NCBI GenBank assembly: GCA_030690945.1
Contig: JAUYFM010000049.1
Coordinates: forward strand, 1 to 64,000
Reading direction: 5' to 3'
DNA: 64,000 bases
Source of the DNA: Smithellaceae bacterium
GTDB lineage: Bacteria; Desulfobacterota; Syntrophia; Syntrophales; Smithellaceae
Shown: positions 9,226 through 19,204 of the stretch, one piece after another
Position numbering within the stretch: position 1 is the stretch's first letter
Layout: the number at the start of each line of letters is the position of its first letter
The notes under the pieces: generated by a model
Database searches by the model: none
Seen by the model: only the letters and a program-made list of their open reading frames with translations
What the model was told of the DNA's origin: nothing
Made by a program: the position numbers and the translations under genes

Positions 9226-10001
9226 TGTCGATCCTTTACGCGCAAAACATTTCTTTTCGCTACACGAATAAACCCGTCATAACCGATGTGTCGTTTGCTC
9301 TTGACGAGGCGCGGATCGTCGCGGTGATCGGACCCAACGGCTCCGGCAAAACCACGCTGCTCAAAATTCTCAACGCCACGCTTTTTCCAAATACCGGCCA
9401 GATGTTCATCGAAAGTCGGGACACGCAACATTGGTCGCGTCAGGAAATCGCCCGAACGGTGGCGATTGTTCCGCAGGAGTCTCCGGCGATTTTTTCATTC
9501 TTCGCGGAAGAAATTGTACTGATGGGACGGTTTCCTCATTTAAGTTCCTGGGCGTTTGAAGACAAGAAGGATTACCGGATCGCCCGTGAAGCGATGGCTA
9601 AAACGGATTCGCTGCCGTTTGCCCGCTGCCGTTTTAATGAACTCTCCGCCGGCGAAAGACAGCGTGTGCTGATTGCCCGCGCTCTGGCGCAGGAACCGAA
9701 AATTCTGCTTTTGGATGAAAGCACCGTTTTTCTGGATTTGAAACATCAGTCGCAGTTTCTGTCCTTGCTTCGCGAGCTTAACCGCGAGCAGCATTTGACC
9801 GTTATCTTTGTGACGCATGATGTCAATCTGGCCGCACAAAACGCCGATCAGATTCTTTTGCTTTACAACGGGAAAAAATATGCTATAGGGACTCCCGCGG
9901 ACGTTCTTACCGCGCGAAACATAAAAGAGGTTTACGATGTCGACGTGGGGATCGATCAGAATCCCTATAACGGATCGACCCGTGTGACATTATTGACCTG
10001 A
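9225..10001 (+). CDS. btuD: Vitamin B12 / siderophore ABC transporter ATP-binding protein
   Basis: Cytoplasmic ATPase partner of the permease gene it overlaps by one nucleotide. Walker A GPNGSGKT at 36-43, signature LSAGERQR at about 139, Walker B ILLLDES at about 161 with D-loop FLDLKHQ, and switch VTHD at about 197. Length 258 is typical of FecE/BtuD-type subunits. The Walker B glutamate is followed by Ser-Thr-Val-Phe where most members have P-T-S/N-H-L-D, a mild deviation. Ends just before the cobalamin riboswitch, which therefore controls the downstream receptor, not this gene. Confidence 0.92.
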   Translation: MSILYAQNISFRYTNKPVITDVSFALDEARIVAVIGPNGSGKTTLLKILNATLFPNTGQMFIESRDTQHWSRQEIARTVAIVPQESPAIFSFFAEEIVLMGRFPHLSSWAFEDKKDYRIAREAMAKTDSLPFARCRFNELSAGERQRVLIARALAQEPKILLLDESTVFLDLKHQSQFLSLLRELNREQHLTVIFVTHDVNLAAQNADQILLLYNGKKYAIGTPADVLTARNIKEVYDVDVGIDQNPYNGSTRVTLLT

Positions 10002-10005
10002 TTAG

Positions 10006-10269
10006 ATTGTCCACTGAAGGAAGCCGGTTAAAGTCCGGCGCTGCCCCGCAACTGTAAGCGGAACGAAATCCACATTTTATCTTTTGATTTCAAAGGATAA
10101 CGCGGCGGCAAGGAGGAGGCAACAAGGCGTATTAAATAATACGCTGAGGAAGCCGACGACGATGCCAACAAAGTTAGCCAAAGAAAGCAAAAGATATTAG
10201 CCACTGACGCATGACGTTGGGAAGGCGTGGAGAATAGGTCGCCGCAAGCCAGGAGACTTTATGGACAGT
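10006..10269 (+). promoter_or_regulatory. Cobalamin (B12) riboswitch
   Basis: Contains the conserved B12-box parts in order: GAAGCCGGTTAAAGTCCGGC, GCTGCCCCGCAACTGTAAGC, a GCCACTG...TGGGAAGG pair, and AAGCCAGGAGAC (about 10246-10257). The P1 helix can form between ATTGTCCA (10006-10013) and TGGACAGT (10262-10269). It lies in the leader of the BtuB-like receptor gene, so adenosylcobalamin binding should lower receptor expression. The 3' expression platform between 10270 and 10310 includes the Shine-Dalgarno-rich stretch GGGGGGAAGGAG, consistent with translational control. Confidence 0.95.
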
Positions 10270-10309
10270 TTCAATAAACCTTATTCCCGAGGGGGGAAGG
10301 AGAAGTTCC

Positions 10310-12373
10310 ATGAAGAAGTTCCTGCTTTTTGTTCTGTGGTTGTCTTTCATTTCTGCTTTATCAGCACATGCTCAAAACCAAAAAGAAGATGAACCTGTTA
10401 AAATGGGAGAGGTCGTGGTCACGGCCACACGCGATGCGCAGGAAGTCCGCAAAACACCTGCGAATGTCACCGTTATTACCGCCGAAGAAATAAGCCTGTC
10501 CGGTGCGACAACCGTTGTTGAGGTGCTCGAAAAGCTCGAAAGCATTCAGTTCCGGACTTACAGCGGCAATGCCTCACAAGCCATGATCGACATGAGAGGG
10601 TTCGGCGGCGACAATCCTTACGGCAAAACCCTGGTGATGCTCGACGGTCGGCGGCTCAACCGGACGGATATGGCCTCGATCAACTGGCTGTCGATGCCGA
10701 TCCATATGATTGAGCGAATCGAAATTATCCGGGGGCCGGGCAGCGTGCTTTACGGCGACGCAGCGATAGGCGGCGTGATCAACGTCATCCCCAAAAAAGG
10801 CAAAAGCAAACCTGTCTTCAACGCCTCGGCGCTGGCCGGGAGCTACGGTCTGCACAACGAGCGGATTGGCGTTATCGGTGCGACGGATAAATGGACATAT
10901 GCCGTTACCGGTGAAAATAATTTCCTATCCGGGTACCGGGATCGTTCAAAATATTCGGCACAGGGCGGCGGCGTTGATGTGGGCTATGCGGCTCACGATC
11001 TGTTCAACGTGTCGCTGGGCGTTTCCGTAAGCAGGGCGGATTATCAGTTGCCTGGCGCTCTCACCAAAGCCCAGATGCAGCAGGACCGCCGTCAATATCA
11101 GCCCGCCATGCCCCTGTATTGGATGAACGCCAATGATGACAACGATGGCCGCGACAAACACACCAACATCAATCTGGGTGTAAAATCCTTCTGGGGACCC
11201 TTCGGACAGATGGAAGTGAACGTCACGTATGGCCGGAAAGATCTGCAAAGCAATTGGCCGTCCTGGTATTCCTATAAATATTCTGATACGAAAGCAGATA
11301 CTTACGGTATTTCGCCGAAATATATCCTGGACAAAGAAATTTTCGGATTTCACAACAAGGTCGTCGTTGGTGTGGACTATTATAACGAACCTTACAAAAA
11401 GGATATTTTCAACGACCGGGAAAGAACCTATCAATTAAGCGCGGCGAATTTTACGCGGGAAAGCCTCGGATACTACATACGGGATGAATTCAGTCTTCTG
11501 AAAAGCCTGACTTTGAGCGCCGGTTGCCGATTCGAACAGATGAAGATTAAAGGGATGAACGTCGATTTCTCCATGCCCTCCAACAGCTTTGACAATGAAA
11601 AAAATTTCAGTGCCGGATCTTATGAGGCGGGACTTACCTGGCTTTGGGGAAAAAAATCAAAATCCTTTATCAAATACGCAACCATTTACCGCGTCCCCTT
11701 CCTGGATGAAATTGCGTCATTTAACGGGTTTGGCGGGTCGTTTCTCACCACGCTGGAGCAGGAAAAAGGAACCAGCCTGGAAGTGGGCGCGGAATACTAT
11801 CCCCTGGAAAATCTCAAGCTGGGGATAACGCTGTTCCGTATCGACATGCAGGATGAAATCGAATACGTCTATACGTCATTGTATACAGGCTATAATCAAA
11901 ATGTCGGCAAGACGCGCCACGACGGCGCGGAAATTTCCGCTTCCTACTTGTGGCAGAAGTATCTCAAAGTTTACGGCAATTTAACCTATCACAAAGCGAC
12001 TTTTGAAAACGGCATCAACGAAAAGAAAGAAATGCCAATGGTGCCCAATCGCATTGTTAACGCCGGTCTGGAAATCTACCTGCCCTATAATGTGACGCTC
12101 AAGCCGGAAATTCGGCACGTGGGCGAAGCGTATTTGTCCGGCGACAACAACAACAATGCCGAGAAACTTGAATCATTCACGCTTCTGAATGTCTATGTGC
12201 ATTATAAACCAACTTTCGGCAGGCTGAATCTGACTGTATTTGCGGGTGTTGAAAATCTCACCGATACAATGTATTCGTCTTTTGGTATCGATTACGCCCA
12301 GTATGGGATGGACAATTTCTACTACCCTATGCCGGGGAGAACCTTCAAAACCGGCATTTCTTTTGAGTTTTAA
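10310..12373 (+). CDS. btuB: TonB-dependent outer-membrane receptor, BtuB-like (cobalamin)
   Basis: 687-residue outer-membrane gated channel for corrinoid uptake, energised by TonB. Signal peptide at 1-21 ending AHA. A TonB box/plug start EVVVTATR at about 33-40, a plug domain with GPGSVLYGDAAIGGVINVI near 142, and a beta-barrel ending in a C-terminal Phe (GISFEF), the usual outer-membrane assembly signal. Good Shine-Dalgarno (AAGGAGAAG) about 6-9 nt before the ATG. The B12 riboswitch in its leader and the btuCD genes upstream make cobalamin the most likely ligand; no tonB/exbBD genes are in the window. Confidence 0.92.
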   Translation: MKKFLLFVLWLSFISALSAHAQNQKEDEPVKMGEVVVTATRDAQEVRKTPANVTVITAEEISLSGATTVVEVLEKLESIQFRTYSGNASQAMIDMRGFGGDNPYGKTLVMLDGRRLNRTDMASINWLSMPIHMIERIEIIRGPGSVLYGDAAIGGVINVIPKKGKSKPVFNASALAGSYGLHNERIGVIGATDKWTYAVTGENNFLSGYRDRSKYSAQGGGVDVGYAAHDLFNVSLGVSVSRADYQLPGALTKAQMQQDRRQYQPAMPLYWMNANDDNDGRDKHTNINLGVKSFWGPFGQMEVNVTYGRKDLQSNWPSWYSYKYSDTKADTYGISPKYILDKEIFGFHNKVVVGVDYYNEPYKKDIFNDRERTYQLSAANFTRESLGYYIRDEFSLLKSLTLSAGCRFEQMKIKGMNVDFSMPSNSFDNEKNFSAGSYEAGLTWLWGKKSKSFIKYATIYRVPFLDEIASFNGFGGSFLTTLEQEKGTSLEVGAEYYPLENLKLGITLFRIDMQDEIEYVYTSLYTGYNQNVGKTRHDGAEISASYLWQKYLKVYGNLTYHKATFENGINEKKEMPMVPNRIVNAGLEIYLPYNVTLKPEIRHVGEAYLSGDNNNNAEKLESFTLLNVYVHYKPTFGRLNLTVFAGVENLTDTMYSSFGIDYAQYGMDNFYYPMPGRTFKTGISFEF

Positions 12374-12446
12374 AATTCATGCGTGACAGCGCCTTTGTGC
12401 CATGCCATGCATGAATCGGGTTTTATTACGGAGTTCATGTGATTGA

Positions 12447-14218
<1,772 letters not shown>

Positions 14219-14304
14219 ATTAAAGGTCAAATGACGTGTGTATTTATATGATGTCTCGCATACCTATGGAAAACGAAGCCGGTATGTATAGCGGCGGCGC
14301 TTTT

Positions 14305-15147
14305 CTAGTGGCTGGTTTTTCTGCGAGAGAGCGTCAGTAAAACACCGCCCAGTCCAAAGGTAATGGCAAAAACTTTTATCAGCGTCCCAATATAGAAGGG
14401 TATCCAGCCTAGAAGCCATAGCAAACCCAAGCCCACCAATGTCTCTTTAACCATTGATTTCTTATGTCCTTGAAATAATTTGGTGATGATAAAATTACCC
14501 AAGAGTGAACTAAACGCGATGAAACCGATAATAGCCGCCAGAAGGAGAGCTGTAAACGCCAGCGGCATTAAAAAAATACCGATAATGGATATGGCCAGCA
14601 GCATAAAAAAGGGTACAATCATCAGCGTCGCCAGAAAACCCCATAAAAAAGATTTTATCTTGTTTGTTTGAATGGCATCGGCAATAGCGGCCAATGACCG
14701 GGGAATCAGCAATGCCATGATCAGCGCGATAATCAGGATAATGGCGAAAAAACACAGAGAAATAACATTTAAGATTAATGACCAGCCTTCCGATTCACCC
14801 CGCAGGGCGGAGGCAATGGATGATGACAGGGTGGATGAGTTTATTTCCGTAATATCGCCGAAAATCATAGAACCACTACCCTTGGCTACAACACCACCTA
14901 TGACGATCACTTTGCCCCGAACAACGGCTTTATTGGTCAATACAACGGAGCCGGCAACGGCCAGAACATTTTGCTCAACAAGCCCGTTCACCGTGATCTG
15001 TCCGCCAACAGCAACAACGTTATCCACTTTTTGCCCTTCTGCTATGGTGATATCATGGCCTAGTTTAAAAATATTTTTTGCTTCGACGGGTAGTGATAAA
15101 AACATTATAAATGTTATGGCGATGATGGCAGTTAGTTTAAATCTCAT
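14305..15147 (-). CDS. Bactofilin-like / polymer-forming membrane protein
   Basis: 280-residue protein with an N-terminal signal peptide (about 1-23), then a short beta-helix-like region (about 28-105) with spaced V/I-G repeats (VVAVGGQITVNGLVEQNVLAV and VIVIGGVV), reminiscent of bactofilin repeats. It continues with three or four hydrophobic transmembrane stretches between about 122 and 272. This domain order occurs in proteins annotated as polymer-forming cytoskeletal membrane proteins. The function is not established. The gene precedes a DedA gene on the same strand, ending 5' of it by only 3 nt in the transcript, so the two are probably co-transcribed with dedA first. Confidence 0.65.
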   Translation of the reverse strand: MRFKLTAIIAITFIMFLSLPVEAKNIFKLGHDITIAEGQKVDNVVAVGGQITVNGLVEQNVLAVAGSVVLTNKAVVRGKVIVIGGVVAKGSGSMIFGDITEINSSTLSSSIASALRGESEGWSLILNVISLCFFAIILIIALIMALLIPRSLAAIADAIQTNKIKSFLWGFLATLMIVPFFMLLAISIIGIFLMPLAFTALLLAAIIGFIAFSSLLGNFIITKLFQGHKKSMVKETLVGLGLLWLLGWIPFYIGTLIKVFAITFGLGGVLLTLSRRKTSH

Positions 15148-15150
15148 TAA

Positions 15151-15813
15151 TCAACCTTCCCCTGTTGCCTTTCGTCGGGCAATGAATTTTTGACGGGCAT
15201 ATGCAATAAAACCCGGCATGACGGAAATAATAACGATGACAATGATCACGACTGTAAAATTGCTTTTAACTGTTGGTATATTACCGAAAAAATATCCGCC
15301 CAGCAGAAAAAGGCCAATCCACGCAATGCCGCCGGTGATATTAAATAATATGAATTTAGAATAACTCATGGCGCCGACACCGGCCACGAAAGGAGCAAAG
15401 GTGCGGATAAACGGCATAAAACGGGCAATAATAATGGTTTTGCCACCGTGCTTTTCATAAAACTCATGCGTTTTCAGAAGATATTTCTTTTTAAAAAAAC
15501 GGCTGTCTTCATAACTAAACACTTTCGGGCCGATATAATGTCCGATCGCATAGTTGACACTGTCCCCGGCGATGGCGGCAACGCAAAGTAAAATCAATAG
15601 CGCTTCAATATGCAACGCCCCCAGCGCGGCCAGCGCGCCCAGAGCAAAAAGCAGCGAATCCCCCGGGAGAACCGGCGTTACAACCAGGCCGGTTTCGCAA
15701 AAAATTACAATAAACACAATAACATAAACCCATACACCAAAGCCCTCAACGATCGCCGGCAGGTACTGATCGAGGTGGATAAAAAAATCTATAAAATTGA
15801 GGATTATATCCAT
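15151..15813 (-). CDS. DedA-family membrane protein
   Basis: 220-residue polytopic protein of the DedA/SNARE-associated family, whose members help recycle the undecaprenyl phosphate and other lipid carriers. Family motifs are clear: FCETGLVVTPVLPGDSLLF (about 38-56), the amphipathic GGKTIIIARFMPFIRTFAPF block near 125-144 with conserved Arg residues, and the following G-x3-Y-x3-N segment. Four or five membrane spans and a basic C-terminal tail. It is followed on the same strand by the bactofilin-like gene, three nucleotides away. A 122-nt gap separates it from the divergent AbfD-type gene. Confidence 0.9.
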   Translation of the reverse strand: MDIILNFIDFFIHLDQYLPAIVEGFGVWVYVIVFIVIFCETGLVVTPVLPGDSLLFALGALAALGALHIEALLILLCVAAIAGDSVNYAIGHYIGPKVFSYEDSRFFKKKYLLKTHEFYEKHGGKTIIIARFMPFIRTFAPFVAGVGAMSYSKFILFNITGGIAWIGLFLLGGYFFGNIPTVKSNFTVVIIVIVIISVMPGFIAYARQKFIARRKATGEG

Positions 15814-15935
15814 AATTATGTTATACTCCGATCAGGCAGAAGAATTTTAAAAATTACGCAAGATATCCTATATAGGGTTAATAGCAAGAGTGTCAATCTG
15901 AAAAAGATTATCTATAAGAAAGGGAGAGGACAAGC

Positions 15936-17441
15936 ATGAGAACAAAAAAAGATTACATCAAAGGACTTACAAAGATGAAGCGTAATTTGTACTTCGACGG
16001 CCAGCTTATCGACCGCGACGACGAATTACAGATGCGGTGTCTCAACACCATCGGCACGACCTACGACGAGGCGGAAAAACCGGAAAATCAGGATTTAATG
16101 ACGGCCATCTCGCATCTGACAGGTGAACGCATCAATCGGTTCACCCATGTTCATCAAAACAAAGAAGATCTGCACAAGAAGCAGGATATGACGCGCATGC
16201 TCTGTCAGAAGGTTGGCGGCTGCATCCAGCGCTGCATGGGCATCGACGCCACCAATGCCATCTACAATGTCTCTTTTGAAGCCGACAAGATGAATAACGG
16301 AGCGACACAATATCACGAGAATTTCAAAAAGTGGCTGACCCGCTTCCAGACGGAAGATCTGATCGGCTGCTGCGCTCAGACGGATGTGAAGGGCGACCGG
16401 ATGCTACGTCCTGCGGACCAACCTAATCCAGGCTCCTACGTATACATCAAGGAACGGCTAAAGGACGGCATCGTTGTGGAAGGCTGTAAGGTCCATATCT
16501 CCGAAGCCTCTGTGGCGGATGAAGTTCTGGTCGTACCCACCCGCGCCCTGCGCCCTGAAGATAAGGACTATGCGGTAGCCTTTGCAATTCCCGGCGACTG
16601 GGATGGTCTCAAACAGGTCGTAACCATCCATTCCCTGCGGGAACGGGAACATTACCAGCGCGGTTTTATGCCGGGATCTACGGACTCTTATATGATCTTT
16701 GAAAATTGTTTTATTCCCTGGGAGCGAGTCTTTCTGGCCGGGGAATGGCAGCATGGCGGAGTCAATGCCCTTCTTTTTGCACTGTTTCACCGACATTCCT
16801 ATTCCGGTTGCAAACCCGCTATCGGTGACGTTATCCTTGGCGCGGCAGCTCTGGCCGCCGAAGTAAACAATATCCACAAGGAATCGCATGTCAGGGAAAA
16901 ACTGGCGGAAATCATTATGGTTACAGAGCTGGGCTATGCCGCCGGTTATACGGCATCCGATCTGGGCGGCCCTCAGGTTTTCATGCCCGGCAAAGGCTTT
17001 GTCCCTTATGGCCCAGGAAGTTTTATTCCCCATTCGATTTACTGCAATGTCGGCCGCTGTCTCTCGGGTGAATCGGTCTGGCGTGAATCAGAGATTCTCT
17101 GCGATATCTCCGGTGGCGTTACGGCGACTTTCCCGCACGAGAAAGACTTTATGAATTCCGAAACGGGTGACCTGCTGCTCAAATACACAAAACGCAATCC
17201 CAATATGTCTTCCGAAGATCAGGCACAATTCTGGCGCTATCTCGGCGATTCGCTGTGTTCGGCAACCGGCGGTATTCGCAACATCGGCGCTTATCATGGC
17301 GGCGGTTCGCCGATTATGGAGCAGATTGCCATTACCACACAATACGATATCGAATCGCGGAAGAAGCTGGTCAAATACATGGCTGGTATGAGCGGAGGCG
17401 ATCGCGAGGCACTCAGCAAAAATTTTACTAAAACAAAATAA
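15936..17441 (+). CDS. abfD: 4-hydroxybutyryl-CoA dehydratase / vinylacetyl-CoA isomerase (AbfD family)
   Basis: FAD and 4Fe-4S radical enzyme converting 4-hydroxybutyryl-CoA to crotonyl-CoA. The four cluster ligands known in Clostridium aminobutyricum AbfD (C99, C103, H292, C299) appear to be present with identical spacing as Cys96, Cys100, His285 and Cys292. The 501-residue length also fits (about 490). Shine-Dalgarno GGGAGAGGA precedes the ATG by 6-8 nt. The wider family includes 4-hydroxyphenylacetate 3-monooxygenases, which lack these ligands, so the dehydratase call is favoured. No succinate-semialdehyde or 4-hydroxybutyrate dehydrogenase is nearby, but a 4-hydroxybutyrate-type CoA-transferase lies at 38.3 kb. 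Crotonyl-CoA could enter the FadB pathway. Confidence 0.92.
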   Translation: MRTKKDYIKGLTKMKRNLYFDGQLIDRDDELQMRCLNTIGTTYDEAEKPENQDLMTAISHLTGERINRFTHVHQNKEDLHKKQDMTRMLCQKVGGCIQRCMGIDATNAIYNVSFEADKMNNGATQYHENFKKWLTRFQTEDLIGCCAQTDVKGDRMLRPADQPNPGSYVYIKERLKDGIVVEGCKVHISEASVADEVLVVPTRALRPEDKDYAVAFAIPGDWDGLKQVVTIHSLREREHYQRGFMPGSTDSYMIFENCFIPWERVFLAGEWQHGGVNALLFALFHRHSYSGCKPAIGDVILGAAALAAEVNNIHKESHVREKLAEIIMVTELGYAAGYTASDLGGPQVFMPGKGFVPYGPGSFIPHSIYCNVGRCLSGESVWRESEILCDISGGVTATFPHEKDFMNSETGDLLLKYTKRNPNMSSEDQAQFWRYLGDSLCSATGGIRNIGAYHGGGSPIMEQIAITTQYDIESRKKLVKYMAGMSGGDREALSKNFTKTK

Positions 17442-17455
17442 TTCCATCCAACCCG

Positions 17456-17480
17456 GGTGCGGCAGTCTAACTGCCGCACC
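17456..17480. terminator. 11-bp perfect hairpin after abfD
   Basis: Arms 17456-17466 and 17470-17480 with a 3-nt loop. It lies between abfD (plus) and the GNAT remnant (minus). The T-run is poor, so factor-independent termination is plausible but not certain. Confidence 0.6.
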
Positions 17481-17484
17481 TAAA

Positions 17485-17971
17485 TTAGAAATAGTACGCC
17501 ATAAAAGTAACCCGGAAAACAAGCTGGGGGAATTTTTTGCTCTCCACTTCTTCAAATCCCAGCTTTTCATACCAATCGCGCAATTCCTGATGATCATCGA
17601 TAATTCCGATTTCCACGCGATGGGCATCAAGAAGCCGGGCGGTTGATAAGACTTGCTTCACCAGCGCTTCGCCAAATCCCCCGCCGGCGCTGCCCAGGCA
17701 AAACCGCCAACCGTTCCAGATAACACACTTCATCATTTATTTGCTCCAGAGCAACACATCCCACCGGTTGCCCTTCATTTTCCAGAATATAGAAGATGAC
17801 GCCGCGATTCAACTCGCGCAGCAGCCATTCGGCGCGGCAATTGAAGGGATGGGTCGTGCTATTTTACAAAGTCAGTCCGAAGCGTTCAGCAACATCCTGA
17901 AAAGCGTTTTGAATCATATCGACCAGGACATCGATGTCCGCCTTAGTGCCGAGACGAATCTGATATGCCAT
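17485..17971 (-). pseudogene. GNAT N-acetyltransferase, broken by a stop and a frameshift
   Basis: A full-length GNAT gene can be traced through three segments. Segment one (from ATG 17971, with GAGG Shine-Dalgarno) reads MAYQIRLGTKADIDVLVDMI and ends ERFGLTL before an in-frame TAA at 17866-17864. The frame continues with THPFNCRAEWLLREL and the acetyl-CoA loop ...LAVLPGQRRRG. It then shifts at a five-C run (17678-17682 on the plus strand), where removing one base restores GFGEALVKQVLSTARL and the final WYEKLGFEEVE motif. The homopolymer shift alone might be a sequencing error, but together with the nonsense codon it indicates a genuine pseudogene. Substrate unknown. Confidence 0.8.
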
Positions 17972-18060
17972 TGTTCAACCTCGATCTTAGGGTACAGCAA
18001 AGATCCCCAAAATACTGGATTCCAGTTAAAGCCCGGATTGACTGAGGCATCGGGATGGTG

Positions 18061-18799
18061 CTAGTCTTCATAAGGTCCGAGGAAACGCTCACCATTAAAG
18101 TGGATCAAGTGTGTTGGAGACTCGTACCAAGTTGCATTCAAAGGGTAACAAATCAATGTAGTCCGAACCTTTAGGTTCGCGTGTTTAACGGGTCTAAAGA
18201 CCCATACTACTGTTGACTTTTGACGGCGACTTGGTATCGGCAATCCAGACCTCTGTTTCCCATGAAATATCGTTTAAATATTTCAGCATGGCGTGCCGAT
18301 CCATAAAGGCTGTCACAAAAACCAATCCGGCTGACGATCCGGCAAATAATTTCTTTAATTCCTGCCGTCGCTTTGGATTGACCGGCCTATGACTGGTCAC
18401 TGCTTCAATCAGCACCAGCCAGTTTTTCTCAATATAATGCACAACAACATCCGGCATCTTGCCGTGTTCTTCTATTATGACACCAAGCGCCGCCAGTTTC
18501 ACAGCATCGTAATAAGCCCATTTTGAGTGTGTATCTCCGACATAGATTAGATTGCCACCGGGCGTGAATAGCGCACACAAATCTTTGAGGATTTTCTTTA
18601 TTAGAATATTCTGCCCGCCTGGAGAAAGCTTGATTTTCTGACCTTCTGCAAGCTGGACGGGCAATCTCTGCATCTCCCTATTTTTGTTTATTGCTTTTAC
18701 CACCGTCCGTGCACTTCCTTTTAGTTCAGAATACTGGCATGATTCAAATCTCTGTTTGATTGCTGAAATGTTAGCTGGATCAGAATTAACATAAATCAA
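18061..18799 (-). pseudogene. BsuBI/PstI-type restriction endonuclease, truncated and interrupted
   Basis: The main part (18194-18799) matches the catalytic C-terminal domain of the BsuBI/PstI type II restriction endonuclease family: LSPGGQN, LIYVGDTHSKWAYYD, EEHGKMPDVVV and VLIEAVTSHRPV, then FVTAFMDR and ISWETEVWIADTKSP. Family enzymes have about 315 residues; the N-terminal winged-helix-like region is mostly missing. After TKSP the frame runs into inserted DNA. The true C-terminus SPTHLIHFNGERFLGPYED is found downstream (18061-18120) in another frame, so about 100 bp were inserted. The insert contains a REP doublet. No methyltransferase gene is adjacent. The ORF starts at a TTG and lacks a clear Shine-Dalgarno. 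Confidence 0.82.
18158..18210. repeat. REPIN-type doublet: two GTAG-headed hairpins, inverted
   Basis: Two REP-like units in opposite orientation: GTAGTCCGAACCTTTAGGTTCG (18158-18179 start of unit) and, on the other strand, GTAGTATGGGTCTTTAGACCC. Each starts with GTAG followed by a 5-6-bp stem and a 4-nt loop, the hallmark of REPs mobilised by RAYT (Y1 tyrosine) transposases. It lies within about 100 bp inserted into the restriction gene; imperfect 7-nt direct repeats GGAGACT/GGCGACT (18116-18122, 18225-18231) flank the insert. Confidence 0.78.
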
Positions 18800-18841
18800 C
18801 CTAACACTGCAACCAATTCAGCAATTACCTTCATTCTTATT

Positions 18842-18950
18842 CCCGTTCGGTAATCATATCACCCCTGCCAGCTATATTTTCAGTAATATGCCCGATCGGT
18901 AATATTTTACTTGACAGAAAGCTTTTGTATATCTATTATACCCGAACGGT
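18842..18950 (+). promoter_or_regulatory. hipBA control region: three CCCGnnCGGTAAT operators
   Basis: Near-palindromic CCCG-TT-CGGT (18842-18851), CCCG-AT-CGGT (18891-18900) and CCCG-AA-CGGT (18941-18950), each followed by AAT. Spacing of 49-50 bp between sites is close to five helical turns. They flank and overlap the hipB promoter, fitting cooperative autorepression by the HipB antitoxin. Confidence 0.72.
18911..18939 (+). promoter_or_regulatory. Sigma-70 promoter of hipBA
   Basis: TTGACA (18911-18916), 17-bp spacer, TATTAT (18934-18939); close to consensus. Operator 3 covers the expected start point. The TTG start of hipB is at 18982 with AAGGAGG 7 nt before. Confidence 0.85.
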
Positions 18951-18981
18951 AATAATATATTAGAGGTTAAAGGAGGCATAC

Positions 18982-19203
18982 TTGAAGCAAGAAGCAACAT
19001 CAAGCGCAGATATCGGAAACATGATCAGGGAGAAACGAAAGGCGGATGGACTAACCGTCGCGCAGGCCGCAGCACTTTGCAATGTCGGTTACCGCTTTCT
19101 TTCCAATCTCGAAAATGGAAAACCGACAGCACATATCGGTAAAGTGCTCCAGGTGTTAACTGGTTTGGGCCTCGAAATAACAATCAAACCAAGAGGCTGG
19201 TAA
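18982..19203 (+). CDS. hipB: HipB-type antitoxin, HTH (Xre/Cro family)
   Basis: 73-residue DNA-binding antitoxin. The helix-turn-helix covers about residues 11-65 (IREKRKADGLTVAQAAALCN then YRFLSNLENGK, with the Cro/CI-type second helix). The TTG start is supported by the Shine-Dalgarno AAGGAGG 7 nt upstream. It ends TAA and the toxin ATG begins 1 nt later, the usual HipBA arrangement. By homology it binds and neutralises HipA and represses its own promoter. The three operators upstream match this expectation, but their sequence differs from the E. coli TATCC-N8-GGATA operator. Confidence 0.9.
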   Translation: MKQEATSSADIGNMIREKRKADGLTVAQAAALCNVGYRFLSNLENGKPTAHIGKVLQVLTGLGLEITIKPRGW

Positions 19204-19204
19204 A

